Assembly: GCA_900457075.1 (NCBI GenBank) | Contig: UGYN01000002.1 | Location: 1,612,001 to 1,676,000 of the forward strand | Length of the DNA: 64,000 nucleotides | Direction: 5' to 3' | Source: Serratia quinivorans | Lineage (GTDB): Bacteria > Pseudomonadota > Gammaproteobacteria > Enterobacterales > Enterobacteriaceae | Shown: positions 19,014-29,846 of the stretch, piece after piece | Position numbering within the stretch: the first letter of the stretch is position 1 | Layout: each line of letters begins with the position of its first letter | The notes under the pieces: generated by a model | What the model saw: only the letters and a program-made list of their open reading frames with translations | Told to the model about the DNA's origin: nothing | Databases searched by the model: none | Made by a program: the position numbers and the translations under genes

Positions 19014-19100
19014 GCGAAGGTGGCGGAATTGGTAGACGCGCTAGCTTCAGGTGTTAGTGTTCTTACGGACGTGAGGGTTCAAGTCCCTCTCTTCGCACCA
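19014..19100 (+). tRNA. tRNA-Leu(CAG), copy 3
   Basis: 87 nt, identical to copy 2. Anticodon CAG at 19048-19050; CCA encoded. The spacer to copy 2 is 43 bases and unrelated in sequence to the first spacer, so the copies are kept alike by conversion or selection rather than by recent duplication of a whole unit. Confidence 0.97.
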
Positions 19101-19158
19101 ATCGATAACTCTCTCCGGTAATACCCCCAAAACAATCCCCAATCGAAACAATGATGAA

Positions 19159-19178
19159 CACGCGAAAGCGTGGTTTTT
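19159..19178 (+). terminator. Terminator of the tRNA-Leu operon
   Basis: CACGC-GAAA-GCGTG, a GNRA-capped 5-bp stem, followed by GTTTTT. It lies 58 bases after the last tRNA and just before the stop of the convergent DUF1435 gene. Confidence 0.7.
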
Positions 19179-19184
19179 GCGTTT

Positions 19185-19469
19185 TCAGCCCAGATTGAAG
19201 TTCAGACCGATCGCCGCCAGTCCACCGGCCAGCGCCATGCAGGAAGGCAGCAGCAGGTAGTGTCGCCAACGGCTATTGAACAGCATCACCAGGGTGGCCA
19301 GCATGGCAATCACAATCAGCGTGCGCAATTGCATCATATCCAGGTTGATCAATGCCAGTAACGGCAACAAGGCGCAGGGCAGCAAAACGCCCCAGGCGCT
19401 GGCCAGACGGCTACCCAGGCACCAACTGACGCCCCACAGCCCACACGCGGTAATCATGGCGGCAATCAT
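19185..19469 (-). CDS. yjjZ: DUF1435 small membrane protein (YjjZ-like)
   Basis: 94 residues, almost entirely hydrophobic, with three to four predicted membrane segments (MITACGLWGVSWCLGS, GVLLPCALLPLLALINL, LRTLIVIAMLATLVMLF and YLLLPSCMALAGGLAAIGL). The ATG at 19467-19469 has GAAGGGTAGGG upstream. In E. coli yjjZ lies beside the leuQPV tRNA genes as here, which supports the name. Function unknown. fhuF, the next E. coli neighbour, is not found here. Confidence 0.75.
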   Translation of the reverse strand: MIAAMITACGLWGVSWCLGSRLASAWGVLLPCALLPLLALINLDMMQLRTLIVIAMLATLVMLFNSRWRHYLLLPSCMALAGGLAAIGLNFNLG

Positions 19470-19732
19470 GATAACCCTACCCTTCAAGTGATAATGAGAA
19501 CCAATATCATATACCACTTTTTTTCACTGCGCATCATTTTCGCCGCGACGGTCAAACGCGGATGACATAACGGTTGAAAAATGATAATTTGCCATAAGAA
19601 AATTCCTAGTCTAATTCGCATGTTAATAATCACAATCTACAACCATACAATGCGAGTGTTTAATTCCCACCGACAGAATTTTTCGCAACCTTACCTTTTC
19701 GACAGATCGATATTGTAAAGAGTGAATTCCGC
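19470..19732. other. Divergent intergenic region, yjjZ / diguanylate cyclase
   Basis: 263 bases, AT-rich, no coding-like frame. It must carry both outward promoters; no operator was recognised. Confidence 0.5.
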
Positions 19733-20806
19733 ATGAACGCGCGTTCTTATCAGGAACTGCTGAACAGCAAACACCGCTTATCATTATTTTTATTTTTATT
19801 GATGAACGCGGCCTCTTCCGTATTTACATTATTAGTCCCGTTTCAAAATAAACCCGCTTTTACCCTGCCTTTATTAGGTATACCGCTATTTTGTCTGGCG
19901 GCATTTTTATTTACCTTGCAGTCTCCGCGGTTATACGTCAAAAAACTGAATCTATTTTCCTGCGTCCTGGGTCTGCTGTGGGCGGCACATATTTACCTTA
20001 AAAGTCAGCACTGTGCGCCGAACAACCAAAGTTTTCTATTAATTAGCCTGTTCAGTATGTTTTTTATCAGCGCCATTGCCTTAACCGATAATTTTATCGC
20101 CTTCTGCCTGCACGCCGTTCCATCCGCATTAGTCATTCTATTACTGGACGGCATGCACAATACCATGCGGATAGTATTCACCACGGTATTGCCGATTATC
20201 GCGTTCTCTATCCATCACCTGATGCTTAAACGCAGCGAACACTTTACCCAAACCCTGGTGGCGAATCTGTATAACGAACGGGACAGGTTCAGCAATTTAA
20301 GCATGATCGACCCCTTAACCGGGCTCTATAACCGTCGTGGCCTGGAGAATAAAATCAATATGTTGCCGGCGGCCGCGTCAGACTGCCATTTTGTACTGCT
20401 GCTCGATATCGATCACTTCAAGGCTTATAACGATAATTATGGCCATACCATGGGTGACCAGGCGCTGGTGCAGGTCGCCATCGCCATCCGCGATTCGGTA
20501 CGTTCACGCGATATCGTGGTGCGTTACGGTGGAGAGGAGTTTTTGGTGCTGTTGACCAATGTGAATGAGGATTACGCCACCCAAGTGGCTGAACGGGTGC
20601 GCCAGCGGGTGCAGGAACTCAAAATCCCCCATCGCTTTAACCAGTTTGAAACCACCACGGTCACGCTCAGTGCCGGGATCTCCGCGTTGGACAAGCTGGA
20701 TGTGGCCTCGGCGATCCGGGCGGCCGACGCCGCGTTATATCAGGCGAAAAACAACGGCCGCAATAATATTCAGTTGGCGCAAAACGTTCAACCCGCCGCC
20801 GTGTGA
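19733..20806 (+). CDS. Membrane-anchored diguanylate cyclase (GGDEF)
   Basis: 357 residues. About 160 N-terminal residues hold five to six membrane segments, with no recognised sensory family. The GGDEF domain follows (about 190-345) with DPLTGLYNRRG, the metal-binding DIDHFK and an intact GGEEF signature (266-270), so cyclase activity producing c-di-GMP from GTP is expected. An I-site RxxD (RSRD, 257-260) lies exactly five residues before GGEEF, predicting product inhibition. The 5' part is noticeably richer in A+T than the 3' domain. It stands alone and converges on the fucose permease with an 17-base gap. Confidence 0.92.
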   Translation: MNARSYQELLNSKHRLSLFLFLLMNAASSVFTLLVPFQNKPAFTLPLLGIPLFCLAAFLFTLQSPRLYVKKLNLFSCVLGLLWAAHIYLKSQHCAPNNQSFLLISLFSMFFISAIALTDNFIAFCLHAVPSALVILLLDGMHNTMRIVFTTVLPIIAFSIHHLMLKRSEHFTQTLVANLYNERDRFSNLSMIDPLTGLYNRRGLENKINMLPAAASDCHFVLLLDIDHFKAYNDNYGHTMGDQALVQVAIAIRDSVRSRDIVVRYGGEEFLVLLTNVNEDYATQVAERVRQRVQELKIPHRFNQFETTTVTLSAGISALDKLDVASAIRAADAALYQAKNNGRNNIQLAQNVQPAAV

Positions 20807-20823
20807 GCCGGCGGGCTGTGAGC

Positions 20824-22053
20824 TTAGCGGCGGCGCTGCTGTAGGCCGTAAGCAAACACCACGGCAAAACACAGCAGCGGCAGGCAATACGACAACGCCG
20901 TGCTATACCTGTCCGCCAGCGCCCCCATAAAGTAAGGCATGATGGCACCGCCAACGATCGCCATGATCATAAAGGAGCTGGCGCGCTTGGTGTGTTTGCC
21001 CATGTTTTTCACCCCCAGGGCGAAAATGGTCGGGAACATAATCGACATAAAGAAGAATACGGCGATCAGCGCCACCACCGAGATGCCATCCATACTGAGC
21101 ATAACGACACCGCACAGCACAATGTTGACCAACGAGTAAACCATCAACAGCGTGGCCGGTTTGACCCTGCCCATCAGCCAGGTACTGAAGAAGCGCCCGA
21201 CCATAAAGCAAATCATGGCGATAGAAAGCAAATAGGACGCGCTTTGGTTGGAAACGTCGCTCCAGTGTTCGGTGGCATAGTTAATAAAGAACGCACCAAC
21301 ACCGACCTGTGCCGCCACGTAGAAGAACTGGGTGATCACCCCGCCAACAAAGTGCTTGTGCTGCCACAACCCCTGAGCAATTTCACCGTGCTCCGGCTGC
21401 TCTTCCTCGCGGATGTCCGGCAACCGGGTGCGGCTGAACAAAAAGGCAATCAGCAGTACCAACACGGCGATCGCCACATAGGTCATCTTCACCGCGCTCT
21501 GGTCACCGCTGCCTGCCCCCTGGGTGGCGGAGAAAAACAGCGTGCCGCCGATCATCGGGCCGATAAACTGCCCTAACCCATTAAACGACTGGGACAGGTT
21601 CAGCCGCCGTTCGGCCCCCTTTGCGTCCCCCAATACCGTGGCGTAAGGGTTGGCGGCGGTTTCCAGGCAACCCAGCCCGCAGGCAATCACAAACAGCGCA
21701 AACAGGAACATGCCAAAACTGTTGGCGGAGGCCGCCGGTACAAACAGCAATGCCCCCAGCGCATACAGACACAGTCCGATCAGAATGCCGGCTTTGTAGC
21801 CTTTTTTATCCATAAAATAGCCGGCGGGCAGCGCCACCAGGAAGTAGGCGCCAAAATATGCCGCCTGTAATAATCCCGACTGCGCCTTGGTCACGTGCAG
21901 CGTTTCCTGAAAGTGCTTATTTAATACGTCCAGCAGGCCATATGACAGCCCCCACATAAAGAACAGGCTGGTCACCAAGATAAAAGCCCAGCGCAGATTG
22001 GCCGTCGCCTTGGCGCCCACCTGAGGTGGGGCAGCAGTTTTTTCAGCAAGCAT
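20824..22053 (-). CDS. fucP: L-fucose:H+ symporter (FucP family)
   Basis: 409 residues, MFS, about 12 membrane segments. FucP-family landmarks: FILVTSLFFMWGLSYGLLDVLNKHFQ at the first helix, AAYFGAYFLVALPAGYFMDKKGYKAGI, and ETAANPYATVLGD near 150. The ATG at 22051-22053 has GAGG upstream; the longer frame has no support. Last gene of the fucose operon, 23 bases after the mutarotase. Imports L-fucose (possibly also other 6-deoxy or related hexoses). Confidence 0.9.
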   Translation of the reverse strand: MLAEKTAAPPQVGAKATANLRWAFILVTSLFFMWGLSYGLLDVLNKHFQETLHVTKAQSGLLQAAYFGAYFLVALPAGYFMDKKGYKAGILIGLCLYALGALLFVPAASANSFGMFLFALFVIACGLGCLETAANPYATVLGDAKGAERRLNLSQSFNGLGQFIGPMIGGTLFFSATQGAGSGDQSAVKMTYVAIAVLVLLIAFLFSRTRLPDIREEEQPEHGEIAQGLWQHKHFVGGVITQFFYVAAQVGVGAFFINYATEHWSDVSNQSASYLLSIAMICFMVGRFFSTWLMGRVKPATLLMVYSLVNIVLCGVVMLSMDGISVVALIAVFFFMSIMFPTIFALGVKNMGKHTKRASSFMIMAIVGGAIMPYFMGALADRYSTALSYCLPLLCFAVVFAYGLQQRRR

Positions 22054-22076
22054 TGATATATCCTCGGTAGGGTAAG

Positions 22077-24051
<1,975 letters not shown>

Positions 24052-24065
24052 GGTTTGTTTCCCGT

Positions 24066-25344
24066 TCAACCGCGGAACCGGTATTGTTCGAGCGACGCCG
24101 CATGCATCTCGATCGAATATCCGGGATTGAGCGGTGGCATATAGGCCGCTCCCTTGACCTCACAGGGATGGACAAAATGTTCATGCAGATGATCGACGTA
24201 CTCGATCACCCGGCCGTCGTGGGTGCCGGCAATGCACAGGTAGTCGATCATCGACAGATGTTGAACGTATTCGCACAGTCCCACGCCACCGGCATGCGGA
24301 CACACCGGCAGGTTGTATTTGGCCGCCATTAGCATCACCGCCAGCACTTCATTAACGCCCCCCCAGGCGACAGGCGTCGATCTGCACCACGTCAATCGCT
24401 TCGCGCATGATGAACTGCTTGAACAGGATGCGGTTTTGGCACATCTCGCCGGTGGCCACCTTGACCGGATGCACCCCTTCGCGGATACGGCGGTGCCCTT
24501 CCACGTCGTCCGGGCTGGTCGGTTCTTCGATAAACCAGGGTTTGGCGAACGCCAGATGCTTCACCCAGGGAATGGCGTCGTTGACTTCCCAAACCTGGTT
24601 GGCGTCGATCATCAGTTGACGATCGGGGCCGATCACCTCGCGGGCAATGCGCACCCGGCGAATATCATCTTCCAGATCGCGCCCGACCTTCAGCTTCAGG
24701 TAGGAGAAACCGGCGTCGACCGCTTCCTGGCACAACCGGCGCAGCTTATCGTCCGGGTAACCCAACCAACCGGCGGAAGTGGTGTAGCAGGGATACCCGT
24801 CCTGCAGCAGCCGTTCCAGGCGCTGCTCCTTGCCGTGCGTCCGCTGCCTGAGCAAGGTAAGCGCTTCCTGCGGCGTAATGCAGTCAGTGATGTAGCGAAA
24901 ATCGATGCAGCGTACCAGCTCCTCTGGCGTCATCTCTGCCACCAGTCGCCACACCGGTTTACCCTCGGCCTTGGCCCATAGATCCCAAACCGCGTTGATC
25001 ACCGCCCCGGTCGCCAGGTGGATCGCGCCCTTGTCCGGGCCGATCCAGCGCAACTGGCTGTCACCGGTAAAACGTCGCCAGAAGGCGCCCATATCGGCGG
25101 CGATCTCTTCCAACGAAACCCCGACGATCTGATGCTCCAGCGCGCGGATCGCCGCACAGCAGATCTCATTGCCGCGGCCGATGGTAAAGGTCAGCCCGTG
25201 GCCGGTCAGATCGTCACGATCGGTCTCCAGGATCACGTAGGCGGCGGAATAGTCCGGATCCGGATTCATCGCGTCGGATCCATCCAGCGCCAGCGAGGTG
25301 GGGAAGCGAATATCTTCAACCCGCAGTGCGGTAATTGTGGTCAT
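24066..25344 (-). pseudogene. L-fuconate dehydratase, split by a +1 frameshift
   Basis: An enolase-superfamily (mandelate racemase group) enzyme of about 425 residues if joined. The first frame carries YLKLKVGRDLEDD (catalytic lysine), MIDANQVWEVNDA, FIEEPTSPDDVEGH and GVHPVKVATGEMCQNR, then ends at QIDACRLGGR-stop. The second continues VNEVLAVMLMAAKYNLPVCPHAGGVGLCEYVQHL. The break is a run of seven G on the coding strand (C at 24358-24364 on the plus strand); six G restore RLGGVNEV. The dehydratase would form 2-keto-3-deoxy-L-fuconate. ATG at 25342-25344 with GGGGAGC upstream. See the frameshift finding for interpretation. Confidence 0.87.
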
Positions 25345-25357
25345 GGCATGCTCCCCA

Positions 25358-26203
25358 TCAGGCTTGTACGGTTGTTTGACACTGTTCACCCAATCCTTCA
25401 ATGCCCAGGCTCATCGTCTGCCCGGCCTTCAGGTAGACCGGCGTTGGCTTTTGCCCCATGCCGACGCCCGGCGGCGTACCGGTGGAGATGACATCGCCCG
25501 GTTGCAGACTCATAAAGCGGCTCAGGTAACTGATAATTTGTGGAATGCGGAAGATCATGGTGCTGGTATTGCCGTCCTGATAGCGTTTGCCGTCCACTTC
25601 CAGCCACAGATTCAGGCTATGGGGATCGGCAATTTCATCGGCGGTCACCAGCCAGGGTCCGGTGGGGCCAAAGGTGTCGCACCCCTTGCCCTTGTCCCAG
25701 GTGCCGCCGCGTTCGATTTGGAACTCACGCTCCGAGACGTCGTTAATCACGCAGTAGCCGGCAACGTGCTGCATCGCATCCTGCTCGCTGATATAGCGCC
25801 CACCCTGACCAATGATCACCCCCAACTCCACCTCCCAGTCGGTCTTAAGCGAGTCACGCGGGATCTGCACCTCGTCGTTAGGCCCCACCACCGCGCTGGT
25901 CCACTTGTTGAACACCACTGGTTCAGAGGGGATAGCCGCGCCGGTTTCCGCCGCATGGTCGGCGTAATTGAGACCAATACAGATAAACTTGCCGATGTGG
26001 CCCACGCACGGCCCCAAACGCGGCTGTCCAGCCACCTTCGGCAGTTGGTTGATGTCCAGCGCGCGCAGTTGGTCCAACGCGGCGGGCAACAGTGCTTCAC
26101 CACTCAGATCGGCGATGTGCTGCGAGAGGTCACGGATCTGACCCTGATTGTCCAATATCCCCGGACGTTCCTGCCCCGGTGCGCCATAACGTAAAAGTTT
26201 CAT
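25358..26203 (-). CDS. FAH-family hydrolase, 2-keto-3-deoxy-L-fuconate route (2,4-diketo-3-deoxy-L-fuconate hydrolase)
   Basis: 281 residues, fumarylacetoacetate hydrolase family: FICIGLNYADHAAETG, EPVVFNKWTSAVVGPNDEV, DWEVELGVIIG (metal-binding acidic residues), GYCVINDVSERE, KGCDTFGPTGPWLV and PGDVISTGTPPGVG. In non-phosphorylative L-fucose pathways a hydrolase of this family cleaves the diketo acid made by the adjacent SDR to pyruvate plus L-lactate. ATG at 26201-26203 with GTGAGGA upstream; the very long upstream opening of the frame lies inside the SDR gene and is a shadow. Confidence 0.85.
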   Translation of the reverse strand: MKLLRYGAPGQERPGILDNQGQIRDLSQHIADLSGEALLPAALDQLRALDINQLPKVAGQPRLGPCVGHIGKFICIGLNYADHAAETGAAIPSEPVVFNKWTSAVVGPNDEVQIPRDSLKTDWEVELGVIIGQGGRYISEQDAMQHVAGYCVINDVSEREFQIERGGTWDKGKGCDTFGPTGPWLVTADEIADPHSLNLWLEVDGKRYQDGNTSTMIFRIPQIISYLSRFMSLQPGDVISTGTPPGVGMGQKPTPVYLKAGQTMSLGIEGLGEQCQTTVQA

Positions 26204-26237
26204 GCAATCCTCACTAAGAAAGTAGATGGCCAGGGCC

Positions 26238-26978
26238 TCAGTTACTCCAGCCGCCGTCGATAATCTGCACCGTACCTGTGGTATAGGAACTGGCGTCGGA
26301 CGCCAGATACAGCGCCAACTGGGCAATCTCGCCGGTGGTGCCAATGCGGCCAATCGGCTGGCGGGCAACAAACGCCTGATACACCTCTTCTTCGCTGCGT
26401 CCCTGCTCACGGGCCTGCTCGGCGATGCGCTGGCGCAGCGACGGCGATTCCACCGTGCCGGGGCAAATGGCGTTGCAACGAATGCCCTGAGTGACGTAAT
26501 CCGCCGCCACTGAACGCGTCAGGCCAATCACCGCCGCCTTGGTGGCGCTGTAAGCGAAGCGGTTCGGCACCCCTTTCACGCTGGAGGCGACCGACGACAT
26601 ATTGATAATCGAACCGTTTTTGCGCTCCAGCATGCCGGGCAAGAAGGCGCGGATCATGCGGAACATCGCCGTCACGTTAAGATCGAGGGCGAACGCCCAC
26701 TGCTCCTCGCTGCACTCGAGGATCGAACCGCTGTGCACCACACCGGCACAGTTGAACAGCACATCGATCGGCCCGAGGGTTTCCGCCGCCGCGGCGATCG
26801 CCGCAGGATCGGTGACGTTTAGCGTCATCGGTTGAATTCCGGGCAACCCCTGCAGTTGTTCGATGTTGATATCGGTGGCGATCACCTCGGCACCCGCATC
26901 GGCAAACAATCTGGCAGTACTGAAACCGATACCCTGTCCGGCGGCGGTGATCAGCACGCGTTTTCCACTTAAATTCAT
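26238..26978 (-). CDS. SDR dehydrogenase, probable 2-keto-3-deoxy-L-fuconate dehydrogenase
   Basis: 246 residues. Classical SDR motifs: TAAGQGIG loop (11-18), FNCAGVVHSG near 83-92, YSATKAAVIGLTRSVA (catalytic Y-x3-K), and CPGTVESPSLRQRI. That last segment is shared with 2-keto-3-deoxy-L-fuconate 4-dehydrogenases and human BDH2-type enzymes. First gene of the fucose operon, with AAGGGAG before the ATG and three palindromes upstream. It would oxidise KDF to the 2,4-diketo compound for the FAH hydrolase. Confidence 0.85.
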   Translation of the reverse strand: MNLSGKRVLITAAGQGIGFSTARLFADAGAEVIATDINIEQLQGLPGIQPMTLNVTDPAAIAAAAETLGPIDVLFNCAGVVHSGSILECSEEQWAFALDLNVTAMFRMIRAFLPGMLERKNGSIINMSSVASSVKGVPNRFAYSATKAAVIGLTRSVAADYVTQGIRCNAICPGTVESPSLRQRIAEQAREQGRSEEEVYQAFVARQPIGRIGTTGEIAQLALYLASDASSYTTGTVQIIDGGWSN

Positions 26979-26990
26979 TTTCGCTCCCTT

Positions 26991-27045
26991 GGCCTAAAGG
27001 CCTAATGGTCAGGCCATTAAAGGTGGTTAAAGGTCAGGCCTTTAA
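26991..27045. promoter_or_regulatory. Palindromic operators between the fucose operon and its GntR regulator
   Basis: Two palindromes share the core GG-TCAGG-CC: TAATGGTCAGGCCATTA (27003-27019) and TTAAAGGTCAGGCCTTTAA (27027-27045), centres 25 bases apart. A third inverted repeat, GGCCTAAAGGCC (26991-27002), abuts them and lies 13 bases from the first structural gene. Position and symmetry fit binding of the divergently encoded FadR-type GntR protein, inferred to repress the operon and possibly itself. Confidence 0.75.
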
Positions 27046-27213
27046 CATGACAAAAGACGCTTTACGCGTTATGGTTTGGTGAGAATGTTATGAGACACAG
27101 GCAAAACAGCTTTCCGTTTAACCAATTTTTTACACTTGATTAACCATTACTCAAGCGGCTTGAGCCATATTTGTGCGCAATATCACTTAACATCGAACAG
27201 CCTAAGGTCAAAA

Positions 27214-27972
27214 ATGCCGATCACCCGACTGGAAAACCCACGTATTTACAGACAGATAGCCGACCAATTGAAGCGGCTCATCGATAATAATGAATTTCCT
27301 CCGGGCAGCCGCCTGCCGTCCGAGCGGGATCTGGCCCAACAGCTACAGGTCAGCCGCGCCTCTGTGCGTGAGGCGCTGATCGCGCTCGAAGTGATTGGTC
27401 TGGTGGATGTTAAAGTCGGCAATGGGGTGATTGTCCGGGCACAGACGCCGACCATGGTTTCGCAGGAGCCGGTGATGGCGCAGGCCGGGCGCGGTCAGTG
27501 GGCAGAAATCGACGATGAGCTGAATATCGAGCTGGATTTTAACGCCGAGCTGCCGCCGTTCTCACTGCTGCAAACCCGCCTGTTGATCGAACCGGAAACC
27601 GCCGCGCTGGCCGCGCGCCACGCTACCGATCAGGAGCTGGCAGGCATCCGCGATGCCTACGAGCAAAACTGTCGCGATAACCGCGCGGGTTCGGCTACCC
27701 ATCCCGGCGATCGGCTATTCCATATCCGCATCGCTCAGGCCAGCGGCAACCCGGCCTACGCGTTTGTCATCGGTCACCTGCTCGGCCATCGTTACGGCAG
27801 CATGTTCCGCGTATTGCAACGCAACTATACGCCGGACGATATGCCGCACCGTTCCGAACAGGAACACCGGGCTATTCTGGCGGCGATTGAAGCCCGTGAC
27901 GTACGCGGCGCACGCAAGGCGATGAAAGCCCATCTGGACCAAGTGATCGCCATTTTCACTCGCGCACAGTAA
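27214..27972 (+). CDS. GntR/FadR-subfamily regulator of the fucose operon
   Basis: 252 residues. N-terminal winged HTH (YRQIADQLKRLIDNNEFPPGSRLPSERDLAQQLQVSRASVREALIALEVIGLV), then an FCD ligand domain (about 115-245) with the metal-binding histidine pattern (DRLFHIRIAQASGNPAY, SEQEHRAILAAIEARD). ATG at 27214 with CTAAGG upstream; the frame opens earlier without support. Divergent from the fucose operon across the palindromes, so local control by a sugar acid (fuconate or KDF) is the natural inference. Confidence 0.88.
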   Translation: MPITRLENPRIYRQIADQLKRLIDNNEFPPGSRLPSERDLAQQLQVSRASVREALIALEVIGLVDVKVGNGVIVRAQTPTMVSQEPVMAQAGRGQWAEIDDELNIELDFNAELPPFSLLQTRLLIEPETAALAARHATDQELAGIRDAYEQNCRDNRAGSATHPGDRLFHIRIAQASGNPAYAFVIGHLLGHRYGSMFRVLQRNYTPDDMPHRSEQEHRAILAAIEARDVRGARKAMKAHLDQVIAIFTRAQ

Positions 27973-28133
27973 GCCGAATGGGCAGCATCGGAGCGGCGGA
28001 AATTTTTTTTTCAAACCGCTCTTTTTTCCACATGCAGCCAGGGCCGAGGCACATTACACTGACAGCCTATTACGCCGTGTCATGCCACGGCCCAGGCCTT
28101 TTCCCTGCTGCCTTTTAAAATGGATAACGACCG

Positions 28134-29276
28134 TTGAAGAACTCTTTCTCCGCTTCATTGCTGGCGCTGAGCCTGTGTGCCGCCCCGCTGGCCGCGCAGG
28201 CCGCCGCCCCGCAGCTGGCCTCGCAAATCGTCGACCAGTATGCCGAACATATTTTCTACAACAGCGGCGCCACCGGTATGGCGCTGGTGGTGATCGACGG
28301 TAACCAGGTGGTTAACCGCAGTTTTGGTGATACCAAACCCGGCAATAACCTGCGCCCGCGCCCGGACTCGCTGATCCGCATTGCCTCAATCACCAAACTG
28401 ATGACCAGTGAAGTGATGGTCAAGATGGCGGCGGAAGGCCGGGTCAAGCTTAACGATCCGCTGCGCAAATATGCCCCGCAGGGTGCTTACGTCCCGGCCT
28501 ATAACACACGCCAGCCGATCACTTTGCTGAACCTGGCAACCCACACCAGCGCCCTGCCGCGTGAACAGCCGGGCAAGAAGCCGCCTAAAACGCCGGTCTT
28601 TACCTGGCCGACCAAGGCACAGCGCTGGCAATGGCTGGAGCACGCTAACGTCACGGTGCCACCGGGCGTGCGCGCCTCTTATTCCAACCTGGCGTACGAC
28701 CTGCTGGCAGATGCGCTGTCGCGGGCGGCGGGTAAACCTTACACCGCGCTGCTGAAGGAAAAAATCACCGCACCGCTCGGCATGGTCGACACCACTCTCA
28801 CCCCAAGTGCCGAACAGTGCTCACGCCTGATGGTGGCTTCCGCCGGCCCGAGTGCCTGCCGTGACACCACAGCCGCGGCCGGTAGCGGCGGCGTTTACTC
28901 CACCCCGCGCGACATGCAGCGCTGGATGCAGCAATTCCTTACCTCCAACGTCTCTGGCTCACGTAAATCGACCGCCGCCAGCGAACAGACCATGTACTTC
29001 CAACGCAACGATCTGGTCTCGCTAAAAGGCATGGACGTGCCGGGTGAAGCCAGCGCATTAGGATTGGGCTGGGTGTATATGGCACCGAACGGCGAACTGC
29101 CGGGAATTATTCAGAAAACCGGCGGTGGCGGCGGCTTTATTACCTATATGGCGATGATCCCGCAGAAAAACGTCGGGGTATTTGTGGTGGTGACCCGCTC
29201 GGAGTTGAGCAAGTTCACCAACATGAGCGATCCGGTGAACCGACTGGTGAGTGATTTGGCGGCGAATAAAAGTTGA
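28134..29276 (+). CDS. ampH: AmpH-type penicillin-binding protein / D-Ala-D-Ala carboxypeptidase-endopeptidase
   Basis: 380 residues with signal peptide (KNSFSASLLALSLCAAPLAAQA) and class C beta-lactamase fold. Active-site motifs are S85-I-T-K88, Y183-S-N185 and KTGG in IIQKTGGGGGFITYMAMIPQKN. The sequence follows E. coli AmpH closely (YADHIFYGSGATGMALVVIDGNQ region; GLGWVYMAP). AmpH trims peptidoglycan peptides in the periplasm. Start is TTG (28134-28136) with GGATAACG upstream; no in-frame ATG fits. Stands alone between the fucose regulator and hpaC. Confidence 0.93.
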   Translation: MKNSFSASLLALSLCAAPLAAQAAAPQLASQIVDQYAEHIFYNSGATGMALVVIDGNQVVNRSFGDTKPGNNLRPRPDSLIRIASITKLMTSEVMVKMAAEGRVKLNDPLRKYAPQGAYVPAYNTRQPITLLNLATHTSALPREQPGKKPPKTPVFTWPTKAQRWQWLEHANVTVPPGVRASYSNLAYDLLADALSRAAGKPYTALLKEKITAPLGMVDTTLTPSAEQCSRLMVASAGPSACRDTTAAAGSGGVYSTPRDMQRWMQQFLTSNVSGSRKSTAASEQTMYFQRNDLVSLKGMDVPGEASALGLGWVYMAPNGELPGIIQKTGGGGGFITYMAMIPQKNVGVFVVVTRSELSKFTNMSDPVNRLVSDLAANKS

Positions 29277-29283
29277 TGTTATC

Positions 29284-29306
29284 GGGCGCAGCGGTGAGCT
29301 GCGCCC
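29284..29306. terminator. Hairpin between convergent ampH and hpaC
   Basis: GGGCGCAGC-ggtga-GCTGCGCCC, perfect 9-bp stem, starting 7 bases after the ampH stop and 7 bases before the hpaC stop on the other strand. Probably a shared bidirectional terminator. Confidence 0.65.
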
Positions 29307-29313
29307 ATTATAG

Positions 29314-29829
29314 TCAGGCCAGAGCCAGCCTTTCGTGCATTACCGGATGGAAGTTGCGCTTGAAGTAGATCAGGCCGTTACCGGCCGCACTGACCACGAT
29401 CTGGCGGATCTGCACCAGATACACCTGATGGGTGCCGATGCTTTGGATCTGCTCGATCTCCCCTTCCAGGCTGGCCAGCGTGTTACGCAACACCGGTTGC
29501 CCCAGCGTGCCACTCTGCCAGTCCTCCAGACGGAAACGCTCTTCCATACTGACCTCGGTCATTCCGGCAAAGTGGCGCGCCATCAGCTCCTGCTCATGAT
29601 TCAACACGTTGACGCACAGCCGTTGATTGGCCTGGAAAACCGGGTTCATCGCGCTGTTGCGGTTAATGCACACCAGCAGCGTCGGCGGCGTATCGGTCAC
29701 CGAACACACCGCGGTGGCGGTAATACCGCAACGTCCTGCCGGGCCATCGGTGGTGACGATATTCACCGCGGCAGACAGGCTGGCCATGGCGTCGCGAAAC
29801 AGCAGACGGTGTTCATTTTCCTGAGACAT
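29314..29829 (-). CDS. hpaC: 4-hydroxyphenylacetate 3-monooxygenase reductase component
   Basis: 171 residues, flavin reductase (HpaC/FRP-like split barrel): FRDAMASLSAAVNIVTTDGPAGRCGITATAVCSVTDTPPTLLVCIN. It supplies FADH2 from NAD(P)H to HpaB. ATG at 29827-29829 has a strong GAGGAGG; 17 bases after the hpaB stop. Last gene of the hpa operon. Confidence 0.96.
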   Translation of the reverse strand: MSQENEHRLLFRDAMASLSAAVNIVTTDGPAGRCGITATAVCSVTDTPPTLLVCINRNSAMNPVFQANQRLCVNVLNHEQELMARHFAGMTEVSMEERFRLEDWQSGTLGQPVLRNTLASLEGEIEQIQSIGTHQVYLVQIRQIVVSAAGNGLIYFKRNFHPVMHERLALA

Positions 29830-29846
29830 ACAAACCTCCTCGCGGC

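Noticed and set aside
18763..19100. Triplicated tRNA region considered as a CRISPR or phage attachment array
   Set aside because: Units are complete class II tRNAs with CCA; spacers are too few and no integrase is nearby.
28082..28303. Upstream plus-strand frame overlapping the ampH start
   Set aside because: Wrong frame relative to the clear AmpH sequence; a composition shadow.
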